DNA from: Symbiodinium microadriaticum
Taxonomy: Eukaryota > Sar > Dinophyceae > Suessiales > Symbiodiniaceae
Length of the DNA: 64,000 nucleotides
Direction: 5' to 3'
NCBI GenBank assembly: GCA_001939145.1
Contig: LSRX01000261.1
Location: 540,728-604,727 of the forward strand
Shown here: piece by piece, positions 12,501-21,578 of the stretch
How the letters are laid out: each line of letters begins with the position of its first letter
Numbering within the stretch: position 1 is the first letter of the stretch
Translations under genes and position numbers: made by a program
The notes under the pieces: generated by a model
The model's input: the letters and a program-made list of their open reading frames with translations, nothing else
Databases searched by the model: none
What the model was told of the DNA's origin: nothing

Positions 12501-14684
12501 ACTTCGCAGACTGAAGCAATGCTGCAGCATGGGATGGCGTCGGTACTGTACCAGTATCCAAGAGGACCGGCCACGGAAAATCTCGGTTCAGTCGTGATTT
12601 ACGCTCGTCATACGAACTCTCTTGCGTGTGCCTTGCTGGCGTTTGAATGTGTCACTTTGGCCAAGCATGCCTTCCTGGCAGTGCCCCACGGTAAAGCCCT
12701 TGAGGGTAGCCCGGAAAGCATTGTTGTCCTTCTTAACCGCGTCCGCCTCCTTCCCGTGGTCGCGCACATCTGCAAGCGAGTTGCGGATGGCCGCCGTGCA
12801 ATCCTGCAATCAGATGTGCTGTAAACCAACAAACTAATACTAGCCACATACTAATGCTGCACCCTCACTCTCGGATGAATCCGGGCGACGTGCTGTTAAC
12901 TAGGTCGGTATCGTAAGAGACAACAGCTCAGATGCAAGTGCGATAGCTCAGCAGAGTAGTCGACTTTACTGTTACTGCAGTACTGCCAAGATTTCAGCAG
13001 CAAAAAGCGCACACGTGTGACAACCATCACCATCGTCATCGCAAGCAGAACAACGCTCCGACTCTAGGCTTGCGCCCCCCACCTCGCGAAGAAGGCGGAA
13101 GTATGTGTCCAAGTAAGCGCCAAGGGACTTGTAGCCACCGACTTGCCTCACGACAGGCAGCGTTCGCGATGTTGTGTACCTCCTGCGGCCGTCGGGCAGA
13201 ATGTTCGTTTTCTGTGTCCGCAACTCCTTCGAAGAGGGGACCAGGGGCATGCAGTCCCAGGATGCATCAGTCACATCAGCCTGCCCCGAAGCAAGCACAT
13301 TGGAAGCCGAGGATACAAGATTCAAGAGCTGCTCTGTACCCAAGACATTCGTAGAATCGAGTGCTCCTGCTGATGTTCGGCACAAGTATCTGCATGCAGG
13401 TACTGCTCTTTGAAAGCTGTAAGGCTGCACCTTCATCAAATGCTGCAAAAACGGCCAGATGCTTTGAGACGTTTGCAGTTCTGGCGAACGCATCGCAGAT
13501 ATCAGGGCGCAACGCTCACCAAGCAAGCGCGAAGCTGCGAGAATCTGATAAATTCTCGGGGCTTGGGGAGACTGCCAGAGATGGTTGGCCAATTCCAGCA
13601 AGAGCTCGACGATGTGTCCCAGCGTCCATTCGCCATCCTGGGCAATGGTTCCACGAACTTCAACGCTCTTCCCATCATTCCGGCTGCTGTTTGCCAGGAC
13701 CAACTTCGATGTCCAGGGGCACATGGGAATCACACGCACCTTCTCCACACGGCGAAATTGAAATCCTTCCAAGGTGTTGAAGAGTTCCCGATCCACGACA
13801 TGCAGCTTGGATCCAAACTTGACAACATCGACGACGGAGCCCGAGAAGCAATCACGGACATCGGCAGTGTCCTGCTTCAAGCCCGCAGCACTCGGCGCAG
13901 CTTGGCTGATGCGCCGGCGTTTAGCTTCAGGCTGTGGAGCCGCTCCGATACAGGTCAGGTCGCTAACGGGCACTTGGCTCTGGATCTCTGCGAACTCCAG
14001 GAGCGCCCAGTCCCTAACCCCTTCCCTTTCAATGCTGATGTCCCGCAACGTCGCACGTGCCTCGCGTGCCTCTGGATGTACGGCTGATTGGCTTGTCGAT
14101 GAAGTCCGCTCTTGACAGAGGTCCTGGATGAACTTGGCTGTGCCCCTGCAGAGTGGATGCACATTCACGGAAACGCAGATTTTGGAGCCTTTCTCATCCT
14201 GTTCTCGCTGGAACTCCTTCAAGACCCACAATCGCCGATTGTTCAGTGATCGTATCTTGCCACGGAGTTGACACACGTCAAGCTGAAGTCTGGAGTCGAC
14301 TGCCGGGTTCACTCTACCCCGCCTTAGATCACCCAAAAGCTTTGCCAAGCTCAATCCATTTTTGAACTGTTGGCTAACCCTGGCATGAGTAAAGGAGACC
14401 GTCTTCACGGGCCGTTGCTCAATGCACGGAGGCGGTCTTGCGCGCAAGTCAGTGTGTTCGTGCATGACTTGCTCCGCATAGACGCGTTCGGCGCAAAATG
14501 CTCGCTTGTGCTTCGGCAGCTCGGTGGAGGTTTCCATGTCATGAGGCTCTTGCGCGATCTGTCTCTCAGGGGTGCCAGCACCGGAGGGGAGATCAATCCC
14601 GTTCCCAGGGACATCTGCTAGAGCTGACCACTGCGGATCCATGGCGCTTCCCACGAGGTCCTGAGATGTATGATTTGGTCGCAT
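3545..14684 (-). CDS. ZNFX1-like SF1 helicase with NFX1-type zinc fingers (multi-exon span)
   Basis: I read a single split gene on the minus strand. The order of blocks matches animal and fungal ZNFX1. An N-terminal region ends in a YLDTYFRLLRE block (about 13083-13200). A conserved block follows with ASPTYFRSF and LPFQ (11546-12391). Next come LIQGPPG (motif I, about 9755-9850), LTYKNHALDDFLQ (motif Ia, about 9500-9600), VGMTITGAS...VLVEEAAE (motif II, about 7260-7375), HLIMIGDH (motif III, about 7110-7135), QGRMLPGL (about 6700-6760), ITVLAPYQGQ (about 6330-6380), YQGAENDVVIVSLVRSN (motif V, about 5420-5470) and NRMCVAQSRARC (motif VI, about 5300-5345). NFX1-type Cys/His fingers follow. ZNFX1 proteins bind RNA and act in antiviral sensing and small-RNA inheritance in animals; the role in protists is unknown. 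The 5' start and 3' end are uncertain, and motif I and one downstream junction look abnormal (see findings). Confidence 0.88.
3559..5343 (-). CDS. NFX1-type zinc-finger region of the ZNFX1-like gene
   Basis: The frame 4504-5343 starts at motif VI (NRMCVAQSRARCGMYFIGNE) and runs into Cys/His repeats such as CGHFCPKKCFEPC, CGHYCPNKCGEPC and CGHACSRRCGEDC, the classical NFX1-type pattern. Further fingers follow at 3946-4152 (CEAICERELPCGHLCQKKC) and at 3559-3762 (GGHLCGRFCYEPCGQVC), so at least two more exons are present. The C-terminal coiled-coil and RZ-type finger of animal ZNFX1 are not seen. A long plus-strand frame over the same interval is the antisense shadow of these repeats. Confidence 0.85.
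4220..4360 (+). repeat. Imperfect 50-bp tandem pair with TTTAGGG tracts
   Basis: The segment CTCTCGCAACTCGGACATGC (about 4225) recurs 50 bp later as CTCTCACGACTCGGACATGC. Telomere-like GGTTTAGGGTTT occurs at 4261-4272 and again at 4341-4360. It lies between two zinc-finger exons, so it is probably intronic. Confidence 0.75.
5350..9870 (-). CDS. Helicase core exons of the ZNFX1-like gene
   Basis: Minus-strand exons carry the SF1 motifs in order. They are LIQGPPG near 9760-9775; HVWQDALQVQETRVLVLTYK plus NHALDDFLQ (exon ending at a GT donor, 9443-9442); LLPMSV...QHPRC (9196-9345); two long frames of the insert region (8522-9082 and 7598-8395) that include an acidic stretch and the IWDAP block which precedes motif II; VLVEEAAE; IMIGDH; and ERLLENGLPNVELQAQGRM. 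Exons are separated by short introns with GT and probably GC or GA donors. The expected GK[ST] of the P-loop is not visible downstream of GPPG. Confidence 0.8.
5353..5418 (-). repeat. Perfect 33-bp tandem duplication at a coding boundary
   Basis: Copies at 5353-5385 and 5386-5418 are identical. On the minus strand each encodes NRLGFLGTDDG, the conserved segment just before helicase motif VI. The downstream copy is followed by an in-frame TAG (5352-5350) and then directly by NRMCVAQ. Confidence 0.95.
9346..9446 (-). repeat. Intron made of two tandem 50-bp units
   Basis: Two identical 50-bp units, 9347-9396 and 9397-9446. On the minus strand a GT donor at 9443-9442 and an AG acceptor at 9347-9346 define a 98-nt intron almost exactly filled by the two units. 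Splicing it in phase 0 joins ...LKKKLAKT to LLPMSVSLT..., which matches the continuous ZNFX1 order. Confidence 0.85.
10584..10860 (-). CDS. Possible exon encoding an Arg/Lys/Ala-rich basic segment
   Basis: An open frame on the minus strand contains QARARERARSPAQ, then MKTRELLTAFGRW, KPAAKKRKPAAAS and a C-terminal QRARAKRKRP before a stop. It is strongly basic. It lies between the pre-helicase block and the motif I exon of the ZNFX1-like gene. It could therefore be an inserted basic segment of that protein, a gene nested in an intron, or non-coding sequence with a CTTGCGC repeat. I do not recognise it. Confidence 0.3.
10590..11045. repeat. Cluster of CTTGCGC heptamers
   Basis: The word CTTGCGC occurs about ten times in three groups (10590-10640, 10800-10840, 11000-11045). 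This is far above random expectation for 450 bp. Confidence 0.7.
11546..12391 (-). CDS. Pre-helicase conserved block of the ZNFX1-like gene
   Basis: An open frame of 281 codons. The segments FMSGNLVACVCNEDF, ASPTYFRSFEPILRRLQ and GLPFQEELV correspond to the ZNFX1 block 'gsLvcls.dnF', 'vESPtYFeayr..L..Lq' and 'lPFq.yiv', recalled from family knowledge. It continues the protein from the N-terminal exon. A short exon with CTAAIRNSLADVRDHGKEAD at about 12750-12810 probably lies between them. The frame after LPFQEELVHCK loses conservation and may run into an intron. Confidence 0.75.
   Translation of the reverse strand: MTVGSPVRLRHVVLKSRSWIQLSKTPLALPEGVVDSRIKVVLKIEPMLTRARWELRAAKCFMSGNLVACVCNEDFDHPIWMLAARRELNRSSGIVALDFYADARSSSQASMEAGQVAYIWSATKLTLIASPTYFRSFEPILRRLQATEEVGLPFQEELVHCKTAEKRPLSLCAADAVDRSLVFSGPELHSDVSYQLVGISAPTEMRAWTLGKQTTVCCPSGRSLFDISWNDLFKKFRIRNLAGHQILVVSGEQTGKAASCDLGSGGLARPDERTSVRARVL
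12972..14684 (-). CDS. N-terminal exon(s) of the ZNFX1-like gene
   Basis: A 570-codon open frame and the longest in the window. Its last part (WDCMPLVPSSKEL, then GGYKSLGAYLDTYFRLLRE) matches the conserved segment that precedes the helicase core in ZNFX1 proteins. The exon should end at the GT donor at 13082-13081, directly after the codons for RLLRE; the remaining ~35 codons read into intron. The first ~130 residues are low in recognisable features. The first in-frame Met is at 14684, but upstream exons cannot be excluded. Confidence 0.8.
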   Translation of the reverse strand: MRPNHTSQDLVGSAMDPQWSALADVPGNGIDLPSGAGTPERQIAQEPHDMETSTELPKHKRAFCAERVYAEQVMHEHTDLRARPPPCIEQRPVKTVSFTHARVSQQFKNGLSLAKLLGDLRRGRVNPAVDSRLQLDVCQLRGKIRSLNNRRLWVLKEFQREQDEKGSKICVSVNVHPLCRGTAKFIQDLCQERTSSTSQSAVHPEAREARATLRDISIEREGVRDWALLEFAEIQSQVPVSDLTCIGAAPQPEAKRRRISQAAPSAAGLKQDTADVRDCFSGSVVDVVKFGSKLHVVDRELFNTLEGFQFRRVEKVRVIPMCPWTSKLVLANSSRNDGKSVEVRGTIAQDGEWTLGHIVELLLELANHLWQSPQAPRIYQILAASRLLGERCALISAMRSPELQTSQSIWPFLQHLMKVQPYSFQRAVPACRYLCRTSAGALDSTNVLGTEQLLNLVSSASNVLASGQADVTDASWDCMPLVPSSKELRTQKTNILPDGRRRYTTSRTLPVVRQVGGYKSLGAYLDTYFRLLREVGGASLESERCSACDDDGDGCHTCALFAAEILAVLQ

Positions 14685-17490
14685 GACTTCCGCTTGCTAG
14701 CCGCGGCATGTATGGCAACAGCCACTGTGCAACAGCAGAAAGCAGTGATGCCAATGGCCTTCCTATCGAAATCCGAACCCCCAAGAAACTCGATGCGCCA
14801 AGCTGAGAGCAGAATCTAAGGCTCCGAGACAGCGCGCCAGGCGGCCAAGCAGGATTCGGCCTGGCCAAGGTGGGCCGTGGCGAGGAGCAACGTGAAGCAG
14901 CAGTGCGTGCCACAGGACTAAGAATCCCTGACAGAGACAAAAAACCAGTCTACAAACCCAGCTCTAAGACCCTTACCGTACAAAGGCTGCAGAGGGACTC
15001 CCAGAATTACGGTTTAGGGTTTAGGGTTCAGCATGTGTCAAGCACACCACCTTTGTTACGCACTCATTCTCCGACATTTACTTCACTGCTGTCAGCGAAT
15101 TGCAGACTCCCCAGACTCCCCCAAACAAGCCGCCGTTGGACTGTGGAACCATGTGGAATATGGCGAGCCCGCGGCTTATGTTTGCAGACGTCGATGACCA
15201 AACCATACCAAACCGCCTCGCTTCTACCTTAAGCGCTCGTTTATTGACACTCACAAGGGCTCATTACAGTTCGCTGCTTGGTGTGTCAGTGCATGCTCCC
15301 TTACACTGGTCACTGGAGTCTATCACAGAGTTACAGGAATTCTTCGAAAAGTGTTACGCAAAAAGTGCAAGGCGGAGCAGATGCGCATGGAAAGAGAGGC
15401 AAACCCACAGAGCGATAGGTCCGGTGGCCTCAAATTTAGCCGTCTGCAGCTCCTCGTTGTTGTGCTCCGGGCTAGACAGCAATAGCCTGTGCATCTCTTG
15501 ACGAATCATCTTGATTGCCACCACGACTTTGCAAAATGACAGCGCGCAGTCAGCAACTGTTTTGGCAGCCTGGCCGGCCTACGAGAAATGCCGGAATATT
15601 CTTCCGAAATCGTCTGAACGTACATCTTGCAGAGATGCGAAAAGCCTGGCCTCCACTTCTGCATTTGCCTCAATGCTTCCAGCTTTCTTTCAGTCTTTGC
15701 CGAAAAGCGAGTGACTTCTACCTCGGACACACTTGCAATCTCAAGCCGGCTAGCAAAAACGGCCGCCGCTTCAATGCTGGCTGGCAGCTACCGCGGCAGT
15801 CTCTTTGCCACCACGACCGTCCTTGATCCAGCACCGGACATTGTCGCCAGCTTTGACCCCCAGGCCACCATGCTTGGTTATGCGATCCAAGAAGAAGTGA
15901 ATGTCCTTTGCTTGCCAGGAAATGCCACCGAAAAAGCTCTGGGTCGGTAAGAAGCTTGGTTTGACCGGCCACGGAGACTATGCAAGACAGCATGTGGCAA
16001 TGTGCAATAGCCAGACGGCTGGGCTTCGCGCATGCCGTGAACATGGGAGATGCTGCCAAAACACCGTCTTACGGTCTTCCACTCGAATGAAGCCGTAGTG
16101 ATCTTGGTCACATACACGAAAACAAGCACAGCAGAAGGTGGGACTCTTAACGTTAAATTCGAGACGGCCGTAGAATGCCGTACACATCGTGCTGTTCCCC
16201 CCTTATCATGAGCTTCAGATCGACCTGAAGTCTGAAATGTCGCGAGGGTCAGTTCTTTAATTGCAAGCCCATGTGCACGACCCATGCATTGTAAGTGTGA
16301 GCATGTGTCAGCAACCTGCCGGCTGGTCGTGATAAGAGATTTCTTGTATTGCCTTATATGGTACTATATTACACTACAGTAGACTGGATTGTAAGAAGCT
16401 GCACTATGCTATGTTAAATGGCATTATCGTCTGTTGTGTAGTATGATACGATGTAGCTTTAGAGCCTTTATGCTACATTATAGGTTATTACTGTTGTAGA
16501 TTATGGTGTGTCATGTTATGTCCAGTTGTGCATGCTATGTTATCTTATGTCGCACTGCGTTTCTTATCTACTGTTTCATATTTCATTGGTTGCTTTATGC
16601 ATACTGTTTAATAATAGGCTATGATGTGTTATACTTGTGAGTGTTATACTACATCATACTAAACAATACTGTGCCACTTTCTGCAACAAATATGTTATAC
16701 TATACTACACTCTCTTGTGCCGCCTAGTTTATATAAAAAACATATACCATACAGTTGTACATCCGGGCTCCTTTGTTGGAGTTTGTCCAGTCGCCCCCCC
16801 TACCCACAGTGCCAAGATGCCTTCTCTGCCAGTCCCGGCTCCGACTTGTCTTTTCCCCCATGTTCGGATCAGGAAAGCACAGTCCCACATCTGTTCATTG
16901 TCTTACAGTCAAAGGCCAAAGAGACGGGTCAAGCGCTTTCAGTGCCATTGTCACCACAGCAGCCGCGATCATGATGTGTTCTTATAGGAGCTACAGCTAC
17001 TACAGGCATTGACAGTGATGCAGTCGCCTGCGGCCTGGCCACCTTTCACCGCAGTGACTCTGCCCACGACCGGTTTCTCATTGCCCGCAGTGGCCATGCA
17101 AGACACACTCTACGACTCTTGAAGATTTGGTTCGCCACAGCTTGCTGCAACTGATTATCACTTCTCGAAACATAGAAGGACTCAAGACTGCAAGATCGCC
17201 GATGCTTGGGCCCAAGCTCGATCAGCAGGCTGTAGGATGTGTCATCCCGGCCTACCGTGCTACTGTCGTAGTTCGAACGGGGACTGCGTCGTTTGGCTTT
17301 TCACCACCTCATGGCGCACTGCACGTCAGCCAGGGGGCCGAAAACAGGGCTCGGGGAGAGCAGATACAACGATCGGAGTGAGCTCAGGCTTGCAAGAACT
17401 GGATACGACTCCCGTGCTCGCCACGGACAAAACTGAGACTGAGATCCTAATTCTGTATCCAGCTTCGGTTGCGGTGCATGCAAAAGAGAG
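14685..17490. other. Stretch with no recognised gene
   Basis: No frame has recognisable domains. It includes a telomere-like GGTTTAGGGTTTAGGGTTC tract at 15011-15029 and an AT-rich degenerate repeat zone at 16320-16740 built from words like TTATACT, TATGTTAT and ACTACA. Confidence 0.5.
16320..16740. repeat. Degenerate AT-rich repeat zone
   Basis: Many diverged copies of TATGTTAT/TATACTACA-like words. Similar words form cleaner arrays at 19741-19798, 48064-48135, 50645-50755 and 54298-54370, which suggests one dispersed family. Confidence 0.6.
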
Positions 17491-17491
17491 A

Positions 17492-18280
17492 TCAGCCGTG
17501 CGCGGCTTGTGGTCCCCTCCATCCGAACACCACAGACATCCTCTGTTTCTCATCCGGGGCAGGCCTTAGCCGGTGAAGCCATCTCCATCTCGCCTCCCCG
17601 GATAAAACGAGCAGCGAGCCTGGATGAAGTAGGACCTGGCTGGGCGACCTGTGTGGGTCTGTCTCTGGAACCAGCTCCATGTCGCCTCTGGCTTGGAGGG
17701 TCAAAATCATCGTGACATCCCCATTCGCCGGCAGGTCCTTGTGATATGGAAAACCAGGCCGAGTCGCCGGAGATGAAGCAAGCTCCTGCCGAAGGCCTTG
17801 TGGAGTGTAGTGGTTCAAAGTCAGGCGCCACTTGCCTTCCACAGACACCAGGGGGCTGAGAGCTGGCATCTTGGAGTAGATAAAATCTTTCGCAAACGGA
17901 GGTAAGGATTGCACCGTGCCCTTGGAGAAGTACATCAGCTCGTGCCCTTCATCTCCATACTTTGGGAAATAGGCAGTGACCGATGCCGAGCCTGGCTCAA
18001 GTTCCATCTTCAACGGGACATAGTATTCGTCGCTTGAGAGATTGTGTGCGAGAGATTTGACGCTGGCAGGTTGAGGAATGTGGGCCCTCTCTGCCCGAGC
18101 TGCATGGCAGATCTTCCGTGCAGAGGCGAAGATGTGCGCCACCTGGGTTGCTATCGCCTCCTGCTCTGACGGTGAGATGAAGGAGTCAAGCAGTCGCAGG
18201 CCATCAGGGGCCGCCAATTTAAGGCTGGACAGAGGCCTTGCGAGCCTGGGGATGTTCATGGCGAGGCACTGGAGCAACAA
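17492..18280 (-). CDS. AlkB-like 2-oxoglutarate/Fe(II)-dependent dioxygenase
   Basis: An uninterrupted 262-codon gene. The C-terminal half shows the AlkB-type double-stranded beta-helix core. NHY is at residues 156-158, the HxD iron motif (HKD) at 180-182, GDVTMILTL follows, and the distal His is in WLHRL (236). The Arg in RMSVVFGWR (about 247) fits the 2-oxoglutarate-binding Arg. Family members oxidatively demethylate nucleic acids or proteins; the substrate here cannot be read from sequence. The first Met is at 18280, and a second in-frame Met (MNIPRL) seven codons later is an alternative start. The lack of introns contrasts with neighbours and is often seen in dinoflagellate genes thought to have passed through RNA. 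Length is typical for ALKBH proteins. Confidence 0.85.
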   Translation of the reverse strand: MLLQCLAMNIPRLARPLSSLKLAAPDGLRLLDSFISPSEQEAIATQVAHIFASARKICHAARAERAHIPQPASVKSLAHNLSSDEYYVPLKMELEPGSASVTAYFPKYGDEGHELMYFSKGTVQSLPPFAKDFIYSKMPALSPLVSVEGKWRLTLNHYTPQGLRQELASSPATRPGFPYHKDLPANGDVTMILTLQARGDMELVPETDPHRSPSQVLLHPGSLLVLSGEARWRWLHRLRPAPDEKQRMSVVFGWRGPQAAHG

Positions 18281-20218
18281 CGGCCACCGCGCGTGCTTAG
18301 CCTACCACGGAGAAGCCGCTGAAGAAGCCAACGAAACCAGCGCTTGTAAAGACCGGTGTTACAACCTCAAGTTGCCTGAGGCGGTGCCAACATTTCATTT
18401 CATCTCACGCAGTCTCTCGGCCTTGGTCTTAGGGAATACATCTGTAGGTCAAGGAGTGTCTGTTGCGCCTGAACGCCTGGGTCTCAGACTGTGCAAATGT
18501 GCAGGGCTACCTACAGCTCGTGAATGGTGTTCTGGTCAATGATCCGAGTCGGAGGGGCGTTCCCGGTGCACAGAGTCCTGTCACGGAGTGGCTTAGCCAT
18601 CTCCTTGCGCAATGAGCTGCCTTCTTCTTGGATTGTTACGAACCAAAATCGAAGATCTGAACAGTCTCATGTGAACACAACAAGCGGCACCTCGAGTCTT
18701 AGCTTTGCAGCTGCCCTGGCTTCAAGCAGCCAGTGTGGCTGAGGCAACGAGCTCAGGGCTTTGGACAAAACATCCAAGAGGTGTGCAGCACGGCACTCCC
18801 CTGGCCCCGTCACTCATCGCACTCGACCGCAATTCAAGTAGCACAGCCGTAACAACGGGCAAAATGATTACATAGTGGACGCGGCAGATGTCGCATCCTG
18901 GGGCATCCTCAGGTGTGATATTCGATTTGCGCATGGACCCTCTCGACTGCTTTGCATCCTGACATCAGGAACTTCACAATTGCTATGATTGCGACACTGC
19001 TGCGGTTGCGTTTTCAGAGTTATCACACATGCGGCCTCTTGTGAGAATTGAAAGGAAAAGCTCAGTTCCGTAGCCACCTCACGCCGTGTCCTTGACAAGT
19101 TGTGGTTAATCGAGACATATCGAGACAAAGCCGGGATCCGGTGGAGCGGAGAAGACACCCACATGAGCCCACAGCGTTGGACTATCACTGCACCCCGACC
19201 GCGGCGTTGCCGCCACGGAATTCTGATTTGCCGGGGGCTCCTCAAAACATTGGCTGCAGCTGGTTCTTGAAGTCCAAGTAATTCACGCCGATAGCATTGG
19301 GAGAACAGTAGCGATGCCACCTGAGTGGCACGCCGGCTCTTGTGCAGCTTGACAGATGCGTGCACTGAGTCTCCTGCAGAAGGTCCCACTGCTCTGCAGG
19401 CGGTAGAGGCAAGCCCTGGACAGCAAAGCAGCGCCGGAGGTCGGATTGCGTAAAGCCTGACAAGGAGAGTGGCTACGGTGAGTGCAAAGCAGCAGGACCA
19501 TGCAGACTTGCATGCAGGATTTAAGCCCAAGAGCTGTCTGTCCCAGGGCTGATGGCACCAAAGACGTCGTGCAGCCCACAAATCCTCAAGAAGAGGTGGC
19601 AACTAGTTCACGGTTGTTGCGGTGGACCTTTTAATTGCTCGTAGTTAGGATAGTTTCTTGCCGGGGATCTCTTGAGAGAGCACAGTGGCAAGTTCTCGAC
19701 GATCCAAGTCCAGCTCTTCAGCTGCCTGATTGTGGCAGACTAGAAGATACTATGATCTACCATAATATACTATAATATACCATAGTATACCATCTTATGC
19801 GGCGATGGTGACAGAGTTTTAGCAGCTGACACCCTCTGCGAAGGCTTCGTGTTTTGTGCCCCTGGTGTCTGGTCTGACACATATCTGGCGGGGTGGACCT
19901 CCAGCGTGGTGCCCAACAGGCGGTACAGACTGTGCCTCGGAAGTGGGCGAGCTCTGAGCTTGCACGCATTCCCGACTGCGCTATCCACAACTGTCTGGAG
20001 GACATTCGCCGAAACTTGCAATGCCTAGCCTAGCGGTCGTCCTCTAGCGGCCGAGGTTGTTTAATCAGGGGTCTGTCTGGCACCTGCGGCATGTAATAAT
20101 TTGTTCATGACGGTCATCAGCTTCCGTTGCTGGTGGATAGTACTGAGTCTGCTCGCAGCCGAAGCGCTTCGCGCTAGAAGTTAGCGGGTAACCTGAGTTT
20201 TGCTTGCAGACTTGCCAG
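18281..20218. other. Stretch with no recognised gene
   Basis: Open frames here (for example 18868-19602 on the minus strand) lack recognisable motifs and biased composition. The tract at 19741-19798 is an array of CTATAATATACC-like words. Confidence 0.45.
19741..19798. repeat. TACTATAATATAC-type short tandem array
   Basis: Contiguous imperfect copies of a ~10-13-bp word (ACCATAATATACTATAATAT). The same family is seen at 50645-50755. Confidence 0.8.
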
Positions 20219-20575
20219 TCACGGTGCGTTCAAAACCTGCTCGACAAGACAGCGGCACTCGGAAATAAATTCTTCCGAAGAGCTAACCTCCGGCCGATCT
20301 CCTTCCACGGTGTGGCAGTGGAACTGAGTCCTGAACAGCAGATGGACTTGAAGTTCGACGGCTGAACAAGCCGCTTCTCGAATGGTACGGGCAATCCAAC
20401 ATGCTCTTATGGCCCGTCTCCTGCAAACGGGGCAGGTCACCATCGGGCAACCGGCGGCATCAGCATCACGCTGGGCTCGCGTGCCGCAGGTCGGGCAAGC
20501 TACAGACTTCCGCAGCCTGGGCAACTCAGCGCACACAGAGTCACACCACTCATCAGATCCGATGCTAGGTCTCAC
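20219..20575 (-). CDS. Small Cys-rich protein with an RBR/IBR-like zinc module
   Basis: A 118-codon frame with Cys at residues 27, 30, 43, 48, 51 and 59 in the arrangement CPTCG-x(n)-GCPMVTCPVC-x(n)-AC. This resembles the IBR or Rcat half of RING-between-RING ubiquitin ligases, where a 'CPxC...GCnxmxC..C' pattern binds zinc. No RING1 or second module is visible in the frame, so this is either a fragment, one exon of a larger gene (an acceptor AG precedes an in-frame extension IRGV upstream of the Met), or a stand-alone zinc protein. The C-terminal ~60 residues show no known features. Confidence 0.5.
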   Translation of the reverse strand: MRPSIGSDEWCDSVCAELPRLRKSVACPTCGTRAQRDADAAGCPMVTCPVCRRRAIRACWIARTIREAACSAVELQVHLLFRTQFHCHTVEGDRPEVSSSEEFISECRCLVEQVLNAP

Positions 20576-20639
20576 TCCGCGAATCTTTACTGCTGTTCCA
20601 ACCTTGAGGGTGCACAGGTTGGAAACTATACCCTAGCAA

Positions 20640-21570
20640 ACACAAGCTCTTCAGCACTAGTCATCACAGGCCTTGCGCCCTTTTTGTGCAAGCAATCATT
20701 ACGACGACTTTGGGCTGAGCAGGCGAAACAAAGACTCGTAAGGCTGTAAGAAACGCTGCGCACGATTGCTCAAAAGTCTTGCTGTGCTCTTGTTCTCATC
20801 GAAAGCAACCAAATACTAACTATGGTAGAATGACAGGCACAGATAGGTCGGGGCTGGCTACATGTGCCAATCTTCGTCGGGGCGCAGGTACAGCACTGAG
20901 GCAGCCTCCGCATCGGTGTTGCATGCCATTACAGCCTTCCCAGCCAATGGGTACCCGCCGGACGACCCGGCAGAACGGCAGAATCCTACAACTCCTACAA
21001 CCCTCCGCCTTGCACCCTTCGCCGGTGAAGGGCAACGTAAGCATTGTCGTGTCGCGCAGGTCCAAGCTCTCCGGAGGCAGCAGGGCACCTGAAGAGACGT
21101 TTCGGAGCTGTCGGCTAAGCGTTGGGACAAAGCCTGCATCACTGTAAGAGGTCGACTAAGGCCACTCCACTCCAGAGGCTTGGCGCCTGCCGGTCAGTTC
21201 AAGAAAGAAAGAGATACAACTCGATCTGCGAAAGCAAGCTCACGATTCAAAGTCTCATCGGCCTCGCACAGCATGCTGGTGAAAGACCTTGCGGCGCATA
21301 TGGAGGTCATTGACGAGGCCGGTGAAGCTGGCATACTTGGCCGTGAAGCCGAAGCCTGGCTCAAAGGGTCAACGTACACACACACACACAGGAAAATACA
21401 CAGAGTACATGTATATCTGTGTACTGTGTACCTGTCTGTAGGTATACGCACATCTACACCGGATACTGATACACATGTATTCAAGTATGCCTGCAAGTGC
21501 TTCACAGACGAAGCTTGGCACAGATGTATCTGCATCCATCCATCCATCCAAACTCCACGCATGAATGCAC
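20640..21570. other. Stretch with microsatellites and no recognised gene
   Basis: Contains (AC)n at 21375-21390 embedded in a TGTGTAC/GTACAC-rich tract to about 21450, and (CATC)n at 21534-21548. Overlapping frames have no recognisable motifs. Confidence 0.5.
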
Positions 21571-21578
21571 GGGTGTGT

